From Campylobacter curvus (lineage in GTDB: Bacteria > Campylobacterota > Campylobacteria > Campylobacterales > Campylobacteraceae): a stretch of 64,000 bases of DNA. Positions 38,503 through 46,910 of the stretch are shown one piece after another. The notes under the pieces are model-generated. The model saw only the letters and a program-made list of their open reading frames with translations, was not told the origin of the DNA and did not search any database. Position numbers and translations under genes: made by a program. Position 1 is the stretch's first letter, and each line of letters opens with the position of its first letter. The stretch covers positions 434,001 through 498,000 of the forward strand of contig NZ_CP053826.1 in assembly GCF_013372125.1 (NCBI RefSeq), written 5' to 3'.

Positions 38503-39309
38503 ATGATCTTAATAGCAGGTCCATGCGTCATCGAGAGCGAGAAGCTCGTATTTGACGTGGCAAAAAGGCTCGTTAAATTTAACGAGGACGCGCGGATAGA
38601 TTTTTATTTCAAATCAAGCTTTGATAAGGCAAATCGCACGAGTATCAGCTCATTTCGGGGTCCGGGGCTTGAAAAAGGCTGCGAAATTTTAGCCAAGGTA
38701 AAAAAGGAATTTGGCTTTAAAATTTTGACCGACATCCATGAGAGCTACCAGGCTGCGCCCGTGGGCGAGGTCGCTGACGTACTGCAAATCCCCGCCTTTT
38801 TATGCCGTCAGACCGATCTGCTCGTGGCGGCTGCGAGGACAAAGGCGATAGTAAATATCAAAAAAGGGCAGTTTTTAGCCGCCAGCGCTATGAAGCACTC
38901 GGTTAAAAAAGTGCTTGAAACCAGGGGCGTTAGCAGCGATGGCTACGAGCTCGCGCGGCAAAACGGCGTGTGGCTGACCGAGCGCGGCAGCACCTTTGGT
39001 TATGGCAATCTCGTCGTCGATATGCGAAATTTGGTGCTTATGCGCGAATTTGCGCCGGTGATATTCGACGCGACGCACAGCGTACAGATGCCCTCAGCCC
39101 TTGGCGAGAAAAGCGGCGGAGACGCAAAATTCGTGCCATATCTTGCACGAGCAGCAGCGGCTGTGGGCGTGGATGGCTTTTTTTACGAGACGCATGTCAA
39201 TCCTTGCGAGGCGCTTTGCGACGGACCGAATATGCTAAATTTAGACGAGCTAGATGCAAATATAAATGAAATTTTTAGGATACAAGAGGCGCTAAATTTT
39301 GCAAAATAG
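38503..39309 (+). CDS. kdsA: KdsA, KDO-8-phosphate synthase
   Basis: 268 residues. It condenses phosphoenolpyruvate with arabinose-5-phosphate for the Kdo of the LPS inner core. Family segments are [10 protein letters not shown] at the N-terminus, [32 protein letters not shown], and the C-terminal [10 protein letters not shown] with [12 protein letters not shown]. The N-terminal family Asn is replaced by the Cys-containing GPCVIE, which together with late Cys residues suggests the metal-dependent class. Its last codons overlap the SMR transporter gene. Confidence 0.95.
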   Translation: MILIAGPCVIESEKLVFDVAKRLVKFNEDARIDFYFKSSFDKANRTSISSFRGPGLEKGCEILAKVKKEFGFKILTDIHESYQAAPVGEVADVLQIPAFLCRQTDLLVAAARTKAIVNIKKGQFLAASAMKHSVKKVLETRGVSSDGYELARQNGVWLTERGSTFGYGNLVVDMRNLVLMREFAPVIFDATHSVQMPSALGEKSGGDAKFVPYLARAAAAVGVDGFFYETHVNPCEALCDGPNMLNLDELDANINEIFRIQEALNFAK

Positions 39310-39625
39310 GGGCTTTTTGTTCGTATTTTTGGGCGCGCTGGCGGAGTGTGGCTGGGCTTACGGCTTAAAGCATGCGGGGTCAAATTTGGAGTATTTTTTG
39401 ACCGGCGTGATGGTTTGCGTGAGCTTTTATATGTTTATTTTGGGCTTCAAGCGGCTTGATACGAGCGTGGCATACACGCTATTTGTCGGGCTTGGGACGT
39501 TCTTTTTGGTCGTGGTCGAGGCTGCGAGCGAGCTATATCACGGCGGGAGCGTAAATTTATGGCGGCTATTTTTCATCGCGACCCTTATCGTCGGGGTTTT
39601 AGGCATAAAAGGGGCGAAGTCATGA
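39299..39625 (+). CDS. Small multidrug-resistance (SMR) transporter subunit
   Basis: 108 residues, four membrane helices. The start TTG 39299 overlaps the kdsA stop. [17 protein letters not shown] contains the essential membrane Glu of the SMR family, and [16 protein letters not shown] is the conserved second-third helix segment. Its ATGA junction with a second SMR gene indicates a two-gene heteromeric pump of the EbrAB/YkkCD kind, exporting cationic compounds or guanidinium-type metabolites. The partner is broken, so this protein may now act alone or not at all. Confidence 0.83.
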   Translation: MQNRGFLFVFLGALAECGWAYGLKHAGSNLEYFLTGVMVCVSFYMFILGFKRLDTSVAYTLFVGLGTFFLVVVEAASELYHGGSVNLWRLFFIATLIVGVLGIKGAKS

Positions 39626-39947
39626 TGCACTTTTTGGCTTTGCTCGGGGCGAGTGCGTGCGAAGTGCTGGGTGTTTATGTGCTTCAATGATCGAAAAAAC
39701 GAGCAAATTTAGTCGTAAAGCCGCTCTCATGGCGTTTGACATCTGCGTACTGGTGCTCTCGCTCGTGCTGCTTAGGTACGCGATGCAAGTACTCCCGATG
39801 TCCGTAGCATACGCGATCTGGACGGGTCTAGGGGCGATCGGAGCGGTCGTCGTAGGTATCGTCATAAACGGCGAAAAATTTAGCCTGCAAAAGGGCGTTT
39901 GCCTGTTTTTGATAATATTTAGTGTTATAATGCTTAAAATTGTTTAG
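39622..39947 (+). pseudogene. Second SMR subunit, broken by one missing base
   Basis: ATG 39622 (ATGA overlap) opens a frame [21 protein letters not shown] that stops at TGA 39688-39690. The rest of an SMR protein continues in another frame: MIEKTSKFSRKAALM, then VLPMSVAYAIWTGLGAIG, ending at 39947. Adding one A to the CAATGA at about 39685-39690 (CAAATGA) restores a continuous SMR protein of about 109 residues, with the family Glu in SACEVLG and the SVAYAIWTGLG segment. It is either a real frameshift or a sequencing error in a short A-run. Confidence 0.85.
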
Positions 39948-40309
39948 GTTTGAAATTTATTGCGTGGTGCAAAGTCTGGCTTTTAAATTTATTAAATTTA
40001 GGGCTGGGGGCACAGGTTAAATTTACTGCCTGAGCGCGTTTTAGCGAGAGCGAGTTGGGCGTGATTTTTTCGCATTGCTCGCAGCTTAGTGAGGAGCTTT
40101 GACTTCGTCTCGCAACTGCGCGAAGACACGGTCGGCTATCGCGCCCCGCTCGTAACGAGACTGCGCCACAAACGATAGCGAAGTGAAAAATCGGCAGCGT
40201 CTGCTTTTGGTTACGAATAAGCGTTATAAATTTTTGCTTCAAAATGCCGCTTGCTACGGCTTTTGTGTCAATATCGTGTCTTAAAATAAATAAAATTTAA
40301 GGAGAATTC
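39948..40309. other. Non-coding gap before ribH
   Basis: 362 bases with no credible gene. They hold the palindromic repeat at 40059-40197 (listed separately). A probable ribH start region follows, with TTAAAATAAATAAAAT around 40281-40296 and AAGGAG at 40299-40304. I looked for an FMN riboswitch ahead of ribH and see none of its conserved core. Confidence 0.7.
40059..40197 (-). repeat. Imperfect palindromic intergenic repeat, copy 1
   Basis: About 139 bases with imperfect terminal inverted repeats: GATTTTTTCGCATTGCTCGC at the left and GCGAAGTGAAAAATCGGC at the right. Read in reverse complement it aligns with the repeat at 44736-44851: CCGATTTTTCACTTCG against CCGATTTTTACTTCG at one end, and GCGAGCAATGCGAAAAAATC against GCGAGCATGGCGAAGCAAAA at the other. 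Both also contain TAACGAGACT. It has no coding content and could fold into a long hairpin. Confidence 0.6.
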
Positions 40310-40780
40310 ATGAAAATAATCGAAGGAAAATTAGCCCTTAGCGGCAAGGAAAAGGTCGCGATCATCAATGCGCGCTTCAACCACATCGTTACCGATCGTC
40401 TCGTCGAGGGTGCGCGAGATGCGTTTTTGCGCCACGGCGGAGATGAGGCGAATTTAAGCCTCATTTTAGTGCCTGGTGCATTCGAGATACCGATGGCTTT
40501 GGAAAAGGCGCTCGCCAGTGGTAAATTTGACGCCGTTTGCTGCGTGGGTGCGGTCATCAGAGGTTCGACGCCGCACTTTGACTACGTCTCGGCCGAGACT
40601 ACGAAGGGCATCGCAAACGTAACGCTAAAATACGGCAAACCCGTAAGCTTTGGGGTGCTAACGGTCGATAACATCGAGCAAGCCATCGAGCGAGCGGGTA
40701 GCAAGGCAGGAAACAAGGGCTTTGAGGCAATGACAGGCGTCATCGAGATGCTAAATTTATATAAAAATTTAGGAGCGTGA
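40310..40780 (+). CDS. ribH: RibH, lumazine synthase
   Basis: 156 residues. It forms 6,7-dimethyl-8-ribityllumazine, the penultimate riboflavin step, usually as a 60-mer or decamer. Conserved parts are [51 protein letters not shown] (catalytic His) and [22 protein letters not shown] 40310 follows AAGGAG. It starts a compact ribH-nusB-pyrF run. Confidence 0.96.
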   Translation: MKIIEGKLALSGKEKVAIINARFNHIVTDRLVEGARDAFLRHGGDEANLSLILVPGAFEIPMALEKALASGKFDAVCCVGAVIRGSTPHFDYVSAETTKGIANVTLKYGKPVSFGVLTVDNIEQAIERAGSKAGNKGFEAMTGVIEMLNLYKNLGA

Positions 40781-40781
40781 A

Positions 40782-41177
40782 ATGGCGACGCGTCATCAGG
40801 TCAGGCAAGCCGTAGTTTCGCTACTTTATGCACATGAGATGGGTAGCGAGATGAACGAATTCAAGGATGAGTTTTTAGAGGAGAAAAAGATAAGAAACGA
40901 GCGTAAAATGCAGGCGCTCGAGACCTTTGACGCTATTTGCTTGAAAAAAGGCGAGCTTGATGAAATTTTAAAGCCGTATCTAAAGGAAAAGGATATCGAG
41001 AGGATCGGTATAGTCGAGCTTGCGATCTTACGTCTTGGTGTGTATGAGATGAAATTTACGGACACCGACAAAGCCGTCATCATCAACGAAGCTATCGAGC
41101 TTGCAAAGGAGCTTGGCGGCGACTCTGCGCCAAAATTTATAAACGGTGTGCTCGATGCGCTAAAAGGCGAGATGTGA
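40782..41177 (+). CDS. nusB: NusB, transcription antitermination factor
   Basis: 131 residues, all-helical. [20 protein letters not shown] at the N-terminus and [17 protein letters not shown] with [19 protein letters not shown] near the C-terminus are NusB signatures. It works with NusE/S10 on rRNA antitermination. One base separates it from ribH, and its stop overlaps the GTG of pyrF. Confidence 0.95.
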   Translation: MATRHQVRQAVVSLLYAHEMGSEMNEFKDEFLEEKKIRNERKMQALETFDAICLKKGELDEILKPYLKEKDIERIGIVELAILRLGVYEMKFTDTDKAVIINEAIELAKELGGDSAPKFINGVLDALKGEM

Positions 41178-41854
41178 AGCTCTGCGTGGCGCTTGATATG
41201 GCAAGCAAGGAGGCGAATTTAGCTCTCGCGCGCGAGCTAGTCGGGCTTGACGTGTGGCTAAAAGTCGGACTCCGCGCGTATCTAAGAGACGGGGCGAAAT
41301 TTATCGAAGAGTTAAAAGGCGTGGCGGATTTTAGGGTTTTTCTTGACCTTAAACTCTACGACATACCAAACACGATGGCGGACGCAGCCGAGGTCATCGC
41401 CAAGGTCGGCGCTGATATGATAAATCTGCACGCAAGTAGCGGTGCGCGCGCGATGCGGACTGTGATGTCACGGCTAAATGCGCTGCCGTCGCGCCCTTTG
41501 GTGCTGGCGGTCTCGGCGCTGACAAGCTTTGACGAGAGCGAATTTAGCGCGGTTTATAATGAAAATTTAGCTGCTGCCGTGCGTAAATTTAGCGTGATGA
41601 GCTATGAGGCGGGGCTTGACGGGATGGTCTGCTCGGTGCTTGAAAGCCGCTTGATAAAGAACGCGACGAGTGCGGACTTTCTCACCTTGACGCCCGGTGT
41701 GCGTCCTTTTGGCGAGAGCGCGAACGATCAAAAGCGAGTGGCTGATTTGAACGCGGCGAAGAAGCAGGGCAGCGACTTTATCGTGGTCGGACGCCCGATA
41801 TATGAAAGCATTGAGCCACGTGAAATTTGCGAGCGGATACTGGAGAAAATTTAG
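41174..41854 (+). CDS. pyrF: PyrF, orotidine-5'-phosphate decarboxylase
   Basis: 226 residues from GTG 41174, overlapping the nusB stop as GTGA. It makes UMP from OMP. The catalytic region is [17 protein letters not shown], following the substrate strand LWLKVGLR-like [11 protein letters not shown]. The phosphate-binding end is [16 protein letters not shown] with [15 protein letters not shown]-barrel class I enzyme. Confidence 0.95.
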   Translation: MKLCVALDMASKEANLALARELVGLDVWLKVGLRAYLRDGAKFIEELKGVADFRVFLDLKLYDIPNTMADAAEVIAKVGADMINLHASSGARAMRTVMSRLNALPSRPLVLAVSALTSFDESEFSAVYNENLAAAVRKFSVMSYEAGLDGMVCSVLESRLIKNATSADFLTLTPGVRPFGESANDQKRVADLNAAKKQGSDFIVVGRPIYESIEPREICERILEKI

Positions 41855-41862
41855 GAAATTTT

Positions 41863-42105
41863 ATGAGCGATCTTAGGCAAATTCCTTATGTTGGCAAGGC
41901 GACTGAGGACGATCTGCTTGCACTTGGCTACACCGACATCGCCTCTTTAAAAGGAGCAGATGCGGACGAGCTATATGAGTGCACAAAGGCACTCGGGCGA
42001 GGCAGTGACAGGTGCATTTTATATATGTATCGCATGATTTGCTACTACGCGAACACGCCGGACCCGGACGTTAGCAAGCTGAAATGGTGGCTTTGGAAGG
42101 ACTAG
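41863..42105 (+). CDS. Helix-hairpin-helix protein, Cdd1 ('pathogenicity locus') family
   Basis: ATG 41863, after TAGGAA, gives 80 residues; the longer frame starts inside pyrF. LRQIPYVGKATEDDLLALG is a helix-hairpin-helix motif of the kind found in small DNA-binding proteins, and DLYEC-like DELYECTKALGRGSDRC with YYANTPDPDVSKLKWW matches the Cdd1 family. Function is not established. I recall a small unknown gene in the same place next to pyrF in C. jejuni. Confidence 0.75.
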   Translation: MSDLRQIPYVGKATEDDLLALGYTDIASLKGADADELYECTKALGRGSDRCILYMYRMICYYANTPDPDVSKLKWWLWKD

Positions 42106-42208
42106 CGGCAATTATCGGCGTTTGTTGGTCTAGTCGGTCAAAAATAGCAGCTGGAATTTTAAGCCATATATCAGCAGCTTTTGTTTATAATGCGATTTCT
42201 TATTTTGC

Positions 42209-42299
42209 GGACAGATGGGTGAGTGGCCGAAACCACACCCCTGCTAAGGGTGCAGCTCTTAATCGGGGCTCGAGGGTTCAAATCCCTCTCTGTCCGCCA
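42209..42299 (+). tRNA. tRNA-Ser (anticodon GCU)
   Basis: The acceptor stem is GGACAGA (42209-42215) with TCTGTCC (42289-42295), followed by G and an encoded CCA to 42299. The anticodon stem CACCC/GGGTG closes the loop CTGCTAA with anticodon GCT. A long variable arm (class II tRNA) follows, then the T arm GAGGG-TTCAAAT-CCCTC. It reads AGC/AGU codons. It lies at the left edge of the lipid/aryl polyene region. Confidence 0.97.
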
Positions 42300-42422
42300 C
42301 TAGATTTGATTTCATCTACGAGAAATAAATAAATTTAACCTTTATTATTTAGGCGCCTATTCAAATCGGTGCGATGTCAAACGGCGCTAAAATAAAAATT
42401 AAACTATCTTCAAGAAAATTTA

Positions 42423-42428
42423 TAGAAT
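42423..42428 (+). promoter_or_regulatory. Probable -10 element of the ynb-like operon
   Basis: TATAGAATAATACC contains TAGAAT 30 bases before ATG 42459, in the A/T-rich gap after the tRNA. GGAG at 42450-42453 serves as ribosome site. Confidence 0.4.
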
Positions 42429-42458
42429 AATACCACTATCATCGTTTTTTGGAGTCGT

Positions 42459-43052
42459 ATGAGTATCTATGAGCTAAAACCAAGATTTCAAAACCTGCTT
42501 CGCCCATTGACAAAGCGCCTTTTTGACGCACACATAACGGCAAATCAAGTCACTATTTTTGCCTGCATGCTATCTCTTCTGCTCGGCTCATTTTTGTATG
42601 CTTTCAGTGAAATTTCAGCACTTTTTATCTTGCTTCCGATCTGGATGTTTTTAAGGATGGCACTAAACGCCATAGATGGCATGCTTGCGCGAGAATTTAA
42701 CCAAAAATCAAGGCTTGGCGGCTATCTAAACGAACTGACCGACGTCATCTCGGACGCTGCGCTTTATCTGCCGTTTGCATTTGTGCCCGGGCTAGATACA
42801 TACGTCGTTTTGATCATCATTTGGCTCGCTGGGCTAAGCGAATTTGCAGGAGTGCTCGGGCAGATCCATGGAAATTCCAGACGCTACGACGGACCGATGG
42901 GTAAAAGCGATAGGGCTTTTGTATTTGGGCTTCTTGGCACGATATACGCATTTTTGGGCTATTTGCCACAGTGGATGAACTGGTGTTTGTTGGCGGTCGC
43001 GATCTTGCTGGTGATGACTTGCATAAACCGCGTAAGATCGGGGCTAAAATAA
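42459..43052 (+). CDS. ynbA: YnbA-like CDP-alcohol phosphatidyltransferase
   Basis: 197 residues, about six membrane helices. The CDP-alcohol motif begins NAIDGMLAREFN and continues to GGYLNELTDVISDAALY, where the usual first Asp of the second pair is replaced by Asn-Glu, a variant that fits the YnbA branch. It would transfer a phosphatidyl group from CDP-diacylglycerol to an alcohol that has not been identified. It is the first gene of a run (acyltransferase, CdsA-like, hydrolase-methyltransferase, PAP2-phosphatase) corresponding to E. coli ynbABCD with one extra gene. Confidence 0.83.
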   Translation: MSIYELKPRFQNLLRPLTKRLFDAHITANQVTIFACMLSLLLGSFLYAFSEISALFILLPIWMFLRMALNAIDGMLAREFNQKSRLGGYLNELTDVISDAALYLPFAFVPGLDTYVVLIIIWLAGLSEFAGVLGQIHGNSRRYDGPMGKSDRAFVFGLLGTIYAFLGYLPQWMNWCLLAVAILLVMTCINRVRSGLK

Positions 43053-43072
43053 GGTGGTGCTAGGAGGCGGCG

Positions 43073-43702
43073 GTGTTTAAAGAGGTGATGAGTAAAATTT
43101 TAGACTTCATCTTGTGCAATATCACTATTTTCATCACCGGTATCCGCCCTCAAAATTTAAAAAATTTGAATGATTTCACGCCTAAAATTTACTACGCAAA
43201 CCACACTAGCCACGGCGATTTTTTGCTTTTATTCGTATCGATGCCTTATGCACTTAGAAAAAAGATCCGCCCGGTTGCGGGGGCTGATTATTGGAGTAGG
43301 GGCAAGATCCGCCCGTTTTTGGCTAAAAATGTCTTTAACATGCTGCTTATCGGGCGAAATTCACACGATCCGCTTACGTTTATAGAGCAGATGAGCGAGG
43401 CTTTAAAGACGCACTCTCTCATTATTTTTCCCGAGGGCACGCGCAAAATGAACGACGATCTGCTGCTTCAGCCCTTTAAAAGCGGCATCTATCATTTAGC
43501 AAAACAAAATCCTAACGTAAAGCTCGTGCCTATCTGGATAAACAATATGCACAATGTCCTACCAAAGGGCTTTTTCGTGCCTATCCCGCTTCTTTGCGAG
43601 CTGTGCGTAGGAGAGGAATTTAGCTACGAGGCGCAGGACAGGGCACAGTTTCTAAAAGATGCCGCTTCGAGGCTTTTGGCGCTCAAAAAGGATGCTAGAT
43701 GA
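43073..43702 (+). CDS. Lysophospholipid acyltransferase (PlsC-like) of the ynb operon
   Basis: 209 residues from GTG 43073, directed by a very strong TAGGAGG at 43061-43067. The HX4D motif is NHTSHGDFLLL and the acyl-phosphate site is FPEGTRKMNDD. It would acylate a lysophospholipid or a related hydroxyl at the inner membrane, giving a phosphatidic-acid-like substrate to the CdsA-like gene that follows with an ATGA overlap. It has no counterpart in E. coli ynbABCD, where no acyltransferase lies in the operon. Confidence 0.83.
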   Translation: MFKEVMSKILDFILCNITIFITGIRPQNLKNLNDFTPKIYYANHTSHGDFLLLFVSMPYALRKKIRPVAGADYWSRGKIRPFLAKNVFNMLLIGRNSHDPLTFIEQMSEALKTHSLIIFPEGTRKMNDDLLLQPFKSGIYHLAKQNPNVKLVPIWINNMHNVLPKGFFVPIPLLCELCVGEEFSYEAQDRAQFLKDAASRLLALKKDAR

Positions 43703-44631
43703 CGACAAACGAGAGTATTTTCACGCTTTTTTTGTGGCTTATAGTTTTGCTCATCATCGCTTCAAGCGTGGCTTTCGTGCTTAAAAAAAGAGCCGCTCCA
43801 AGCGCCACGATCGATAATCTCGTATCGCGCATAAATGCGTGGTGGGTGATGATACTTGTGGTACTTGCCTTTGTCTTTTTGGGCAAAAATGCGCTTATAT
43901 TGCTCTTTTTCATCGTTTCATTTGCGGCTTTGAGGGAATTTTTATCTCTCGTTTATATCCGCAGAGGCGATCATATAGCTCTTGTCGCCTGCTTTTACGT
44001 CATTTTGCCGCTACAATACATCTTTATTTTCATGGACTGGTACTCGATGGCGATGATCTTCATACCGGTTTATGGCTTTTTGTTTTTACCGATCCTGTCG
44101 GCACTTTGCGGCGATGCGGCGTATTTTTTGGAGCGCTCGACTAAAATTCAGTGGGCGCTCATGATATGTGTCTTTTGTATCTCTCACGTCCCGGCGCTTT
44201 TGATACTTGATATCAAGGGCTTTGAGGGCAGAAACGTCCTGCTCATGCTCTTTTTGATACTGATCGTTCAAAGTAGCGATGTGCTTCAGTATATCTGGGG
44301 CAAACTACTTGGCAAGCGTAAGATCGCTCCGAGCATCAGTCCCTCAAAAACGGTAACCGGCTTTGTAGGCGGCGTCTTGAGCGCTAGCGTGCTGGCATCG
44401 TTCTTGCATTTTATCACGCCATTTAGCGCAGTGCAGGCGTTTTTCATCGGGCTAATCATCTGCTTGATGGGATTTTTGGGCGGGCTTGTGATGTCGGCTA
44501 TCAAAAGAGATCTGCGTGTGAAGGACTGGGGCGACATCATCAGCGGACACGGAGGGATGCTAGATCGCATGGATTCGCTTTGTTTTTCGGCGCCGATATT
44601 TTTTCATATCGTTCGGTATTTTTGGTGCTGA
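43699..44631 (+). CDS. ynbB: YnbB-like phosphatidate cytidylyltransferase
   Basis: 310 residues, about eight membrane helices, CdsA family. The signature is at the C-terminus: SPSKTVTGFVGG, then VKDWGDIISGHGGMLDRMDS. It makes CDP-diacylglycerol from CTP and phosphatidic acid, the donor used by the YnbA-like enzyme. It is a second, dedicated CdsA apart from the housekeeping one, which is not in the window. Followed by a 365-bp non-coding gap. Confidence 0.87.
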   Translation: MTTNESIFTLFLWLIVLLIIASSVAFVLKKRAAPSATIDNLVSRINAWWVMILVVLAFVFLGKNALILLFFIVSFAALREFLSLVYIRRGDHIALVACFYVILPLQYIFIFMDWYSMAMIFIPVYGFLFLPILSALCGDAAYFLERSTKIQWALMICVFCISHVPALLILDIKGFEGRNVLLMLFLILIVQSSDVLQYIWGKLLGKRKIAPSISPSKTVTGFVGGVLSASVLASFLHFITPFSAVQAFFIGLIICLMGFLGGLVMSAIKRDLRVKDWGDIISGHGGMLDRMDSLCFSAPIFFHIVRYFWC

Positions 44632-44996
44632 ATTTTAAAATTTGGCTTTGTTACAATATTTCATTGATTTTTAGCTCTCAAAGCAGGAGAATGCGATCAG
44701 CATTCGAGTAAAAACCTTGTTAGCGAGCTTATTACCGCCGATTTTTACTTCGTGCTACGCACTCATAACGAGACTTCGCTACGAGGACAGGGAAGCGGAG
44801 CTGACCGCGGTCTGCTTGCAGTTGCGAGCATGGCGAAGCAAAAAATCGTGCTATATGTTCGGCTACTCGCTCCCGCATAAACGCTGTTCGCGTCTGCACT
44901 AGGTTGCTACTGTAGCAAATAAGATTTAAGAAGCGCTTATTGAAGGCAAATTTAGCGCTATGAGATCAAAATTTAGCATAAAGTCAAAGGAAAAAC
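44632..44996. other. Non-coding gap before the ynbC-like gene
   Basis: 365 bases with no credible gene. It contains the palindromic repeat at 44736-44851 and, further right, GCTACTGTAGC (44904-44914), a short palindrome. AAAGGA at 44987-44992 is the ribosome site of the next gene. No clear terminator T-run was seen after ynbB. Confidence 0.65.
44736..44851 (+). repeat. Imperfect palindromic intergenic repeat, copy 2
   Basis: About 116 bases bounded by CGCCGATTTTTACTTCGTGC at the left and GGCGAAGCAAAAAATCGTGC at the right, which are imperfect inverted repeats of each other. It aligns with the reverse complement of 40059-40197. An inner TCATAACGAGACTTCGC resembles TCGTAACGAGACTGCGC of copy 1. 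No coding content. Confidence 0.6.
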
Positions 44997-46733
44997 ATGG
45001 AAATTTTAGAAAAAGAGTTTGAGACGACCGACGGCGTGAAGCTATTTTATCGCTACAAACCATCATTAAACGGTAGCAAAAAGGCTATCGTACTCTTTCA
45101 CAGAGGGCACGAGCACTCAGGCAGGATGATGTTTGTCGCCGATGAGCTCGGGCTTGATGATTTTAGTTATTTCGCCTGGGACCAAAGGGGACACGGACGA
45201 AGTCCCGGTGAGCGCGGTGATGCGCCTAGTATCGGGCGCTTGATAGCCGATGTGAGCGAATTTATAGAGCATATCAAAAGCGAGTATGCTATCTTAGAGC
45301 AAGACATCGCCGTCATAGCTCAAAGCGTAGGCGCAGTCATCGCCTCTGCCTGGATACACGACTACGCGCCTAAGATACGCTGCGCGGTGCTGGCAAGCCC
45401 TGCTTTTAGCGTGAAGCTTTACGTGCCGTTTGCTAGAGCGGGTCTTGCGCTCATGCAAAAATTTCGCGGGAATTTTTACGTAAATAGCTATGTCAAGGCG
45501 CATTATCTCACGCACAACGAGGAGCGTATCAGCTCGTATAACGCCGATAGCCTCATCACGCGCGCTATATCGGTGCGGATCTTGCTGGGCCTTTACGAGG
45601 CGGCGGATAGGGTCGTAAACGACGCAGCCGCCATCATCACGCCGATACAGCTTCTAATATCTGGCGATGACTGGGTCGTAAACCACGCCCCGCAGCATAA
45701 ATTTTACTGCGATCTTGGCTCGAACATTAAAGAGCGTCACGTGCTAGCGGGCTTTTATCACGATACTTTGGGCGAGAAAGACAGACACATCGCCTTTGAA
45801 AAGATGAGAAATTTCATCGCCGCGCGCTTTGAAGAGCCCTTTAAACAAATCGATCAAACTCATGCGGACGAGTTTGGCTTTAGCAGGCGGGAGGCCGACT
45901 GGCTCGCTACACCGCTACCGAAATTTTGCCCTAAAAATTTGTGGTTTAAATTTCAAAGATTTGGCATGAGGGCGCTCTCACCTTGGGTGAAGGGGCTACA
46001 AATCGGCGAGCAAACGGGCTATGATAGCGGCAGCACGCTTGATTACGTCTATCAAAACGAGCCGCAAGGGGCGAATGAATTTTTTAAATTCATAGATAAA
46101 ATTTACCTAAATGCGATCGGCTGGCGAGGCATCAGGACGCGCAAGCAACATATCAAACTCGCCCTTGATCACGTTATTTACAGTCTTAAGCAAAGTGACT
46201 CTAGCGTAAATTTACTAGACATCGCCTCAGGACACGGCAGATACATATTAGACGCGCTTGGCATAAACGCTCTGCCTGATAAAATTTACCTTAGAGATTA
46301 CAGCAAGATAAACGTCCAGGCCGGGCGCGAGATGATAAAAGAGCGAAATTTAGAGCATATCGCGAGTTTTGAAGAGGTGAATGCCTTTGAAGCAAAAAGC
46401 TACGAGAGCCTAAAAGGTGGCATAGATCTTGGCGTAGTTTCGGGGCTTTTTGAGCTTTTTAGCGATAATGCGCTCGTAAAAACGGCGCTTGACGGCTTTG
46501 CAAACTGCATACGAAGCGGCGGATACCTAATCTATACGAATCAGCCTTTCCACCCGCAGCTTGAGATGATTGCGCGCGTGCTCTCCAGCCACAGAGAGGG
46601 GCAGGCGTGGATAATGCGCCGCAGAAGCCAGACCGAGATGGATCAGCTGGTGGCAAACGCGGGCTTTGAAAAGGTGCACGAGTGGATAGATGACGATGGG
46701 ATTTTTAGCGTCAGTGTGGCGGTAAAGAGGTAA
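44997..46733 (+). CDS. ynbC: YnbC-like alpha/beta hydrolase-methyltransferase fusion
   Basis: 578 residues with two enzymes. Residues ~1-290 are an S33-type serine hydrolase: IVLFHRGHEHSGRM, WDQRGHGRSPGE, a nucleophile elbow AQSVGA (the first Gly of GxSxG is Ala), SGDDWVV and the His in FYHDTLGEKD. Residues ~380-578 are a SAM-dependent methyltransferase with motif I LLDIASGHGRYIL near 405 and VVSGLFELF later. The fusion matches E. coli YnbC. A substrate such as a lysophospholipid or a lipid head group is inferred from its neighbours. ATG 44997 follows AAAGGA. A 177-bp gap with a weak TTGGC-TTTT-GCCAA hairpin (46736-46749) follows. Confidence 0.87.
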   Translation: MEILEKEFETTDGVKLFYRYKPSLNGSKKAIVLFHRGHEHSGRMMFVADELGLDDFSYFAWDQRGHGRSPGERGDAPSIGRLIADVSEFIEHIKSEYAILEQDIAVIAQSVGAVIASAWIHDYAPKIRCAVLASPAFSVKLYVPFARAGLALMQKFRGNFYVNSYVKAHYLTHNEERISSYNADSLITRAISVRILLGLYEAADRVVNDAAAIITPIQLLISGDDWVVNHAPQHKFYCDLGSNIKERHVLAGFYHDTLGEKDRHIAFEKMRNFIAARFEEPFKQIDQTHADEFGFSRREADWLATPLPKFCPKNLWFKFQRFGMRALSPWVKGLQIGEQTGYDSGSTLDYVYQNEPQGANEFFKFIDKIYLNAIGWRGIRTRKQHIKLALDHVIYSLKQSDSSVNLLDIASGHGRYILDALGINALPDKIYLRDYSKINVQAGREMIKERNLEHIASFEEVNAFEAKSYESLKGGIDLGVVSGLFELFSDNALVKTALDGFANCIRSGGYLIYTNQPFHPQLEMIARVLSSHREGQAWIMRRRSQTEMDQLVANAGFEKVHEWIDDDGIFSVSVAVKR

Positions 46734-46910
46734 ATTTGGCTTTTGCCAAGCGTTGCTAAATTTAGAAAGCTTTGCAAATTTTCCTTGCTACGAAAGTGAT
46801 TACGATCACGGCTATAAGCTCGCTAATAAGATCTGACTACGCTAGAGCGTCATAGAATTTTAAAGATTAAAACAAAGCCAAATATGATCTGAACGAGAAA
46901 TGTAAAATTT

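Noticed and set aside
39934-40242. Minus-strand frame of about 100 codons before ribH
   Set aside because: It lies inside the non-coding repeat, lacks a ribosome site and its translation (Arg/Ser/Cys-rich) has no domain character.
39948-40309. Possible FMN riboswitch ahead of ribH
   Set aside because: I see none of the conserved FMN aptamer core sequences in this gap; the content is explained by the palindromic repeat and a simple start region.
42084-42332. 82-codon frame over the tRNA-Ser gene
   Set aside because: It runs through a perfect tRNA and only exists because of it.
44717-44902. 61-codon frame in the gap before the ynbC-like gene
   Set aside because: It is inside the palindromic repeat, has no ribosome site and no recognisable sequence.
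46736-46749. TTGGC-TTTT-GCCAA hairpin after the ynbC-like gene as a terminator
   Set aside because: A 5-bp stem with no T-run after it is too weak to call a terminator.
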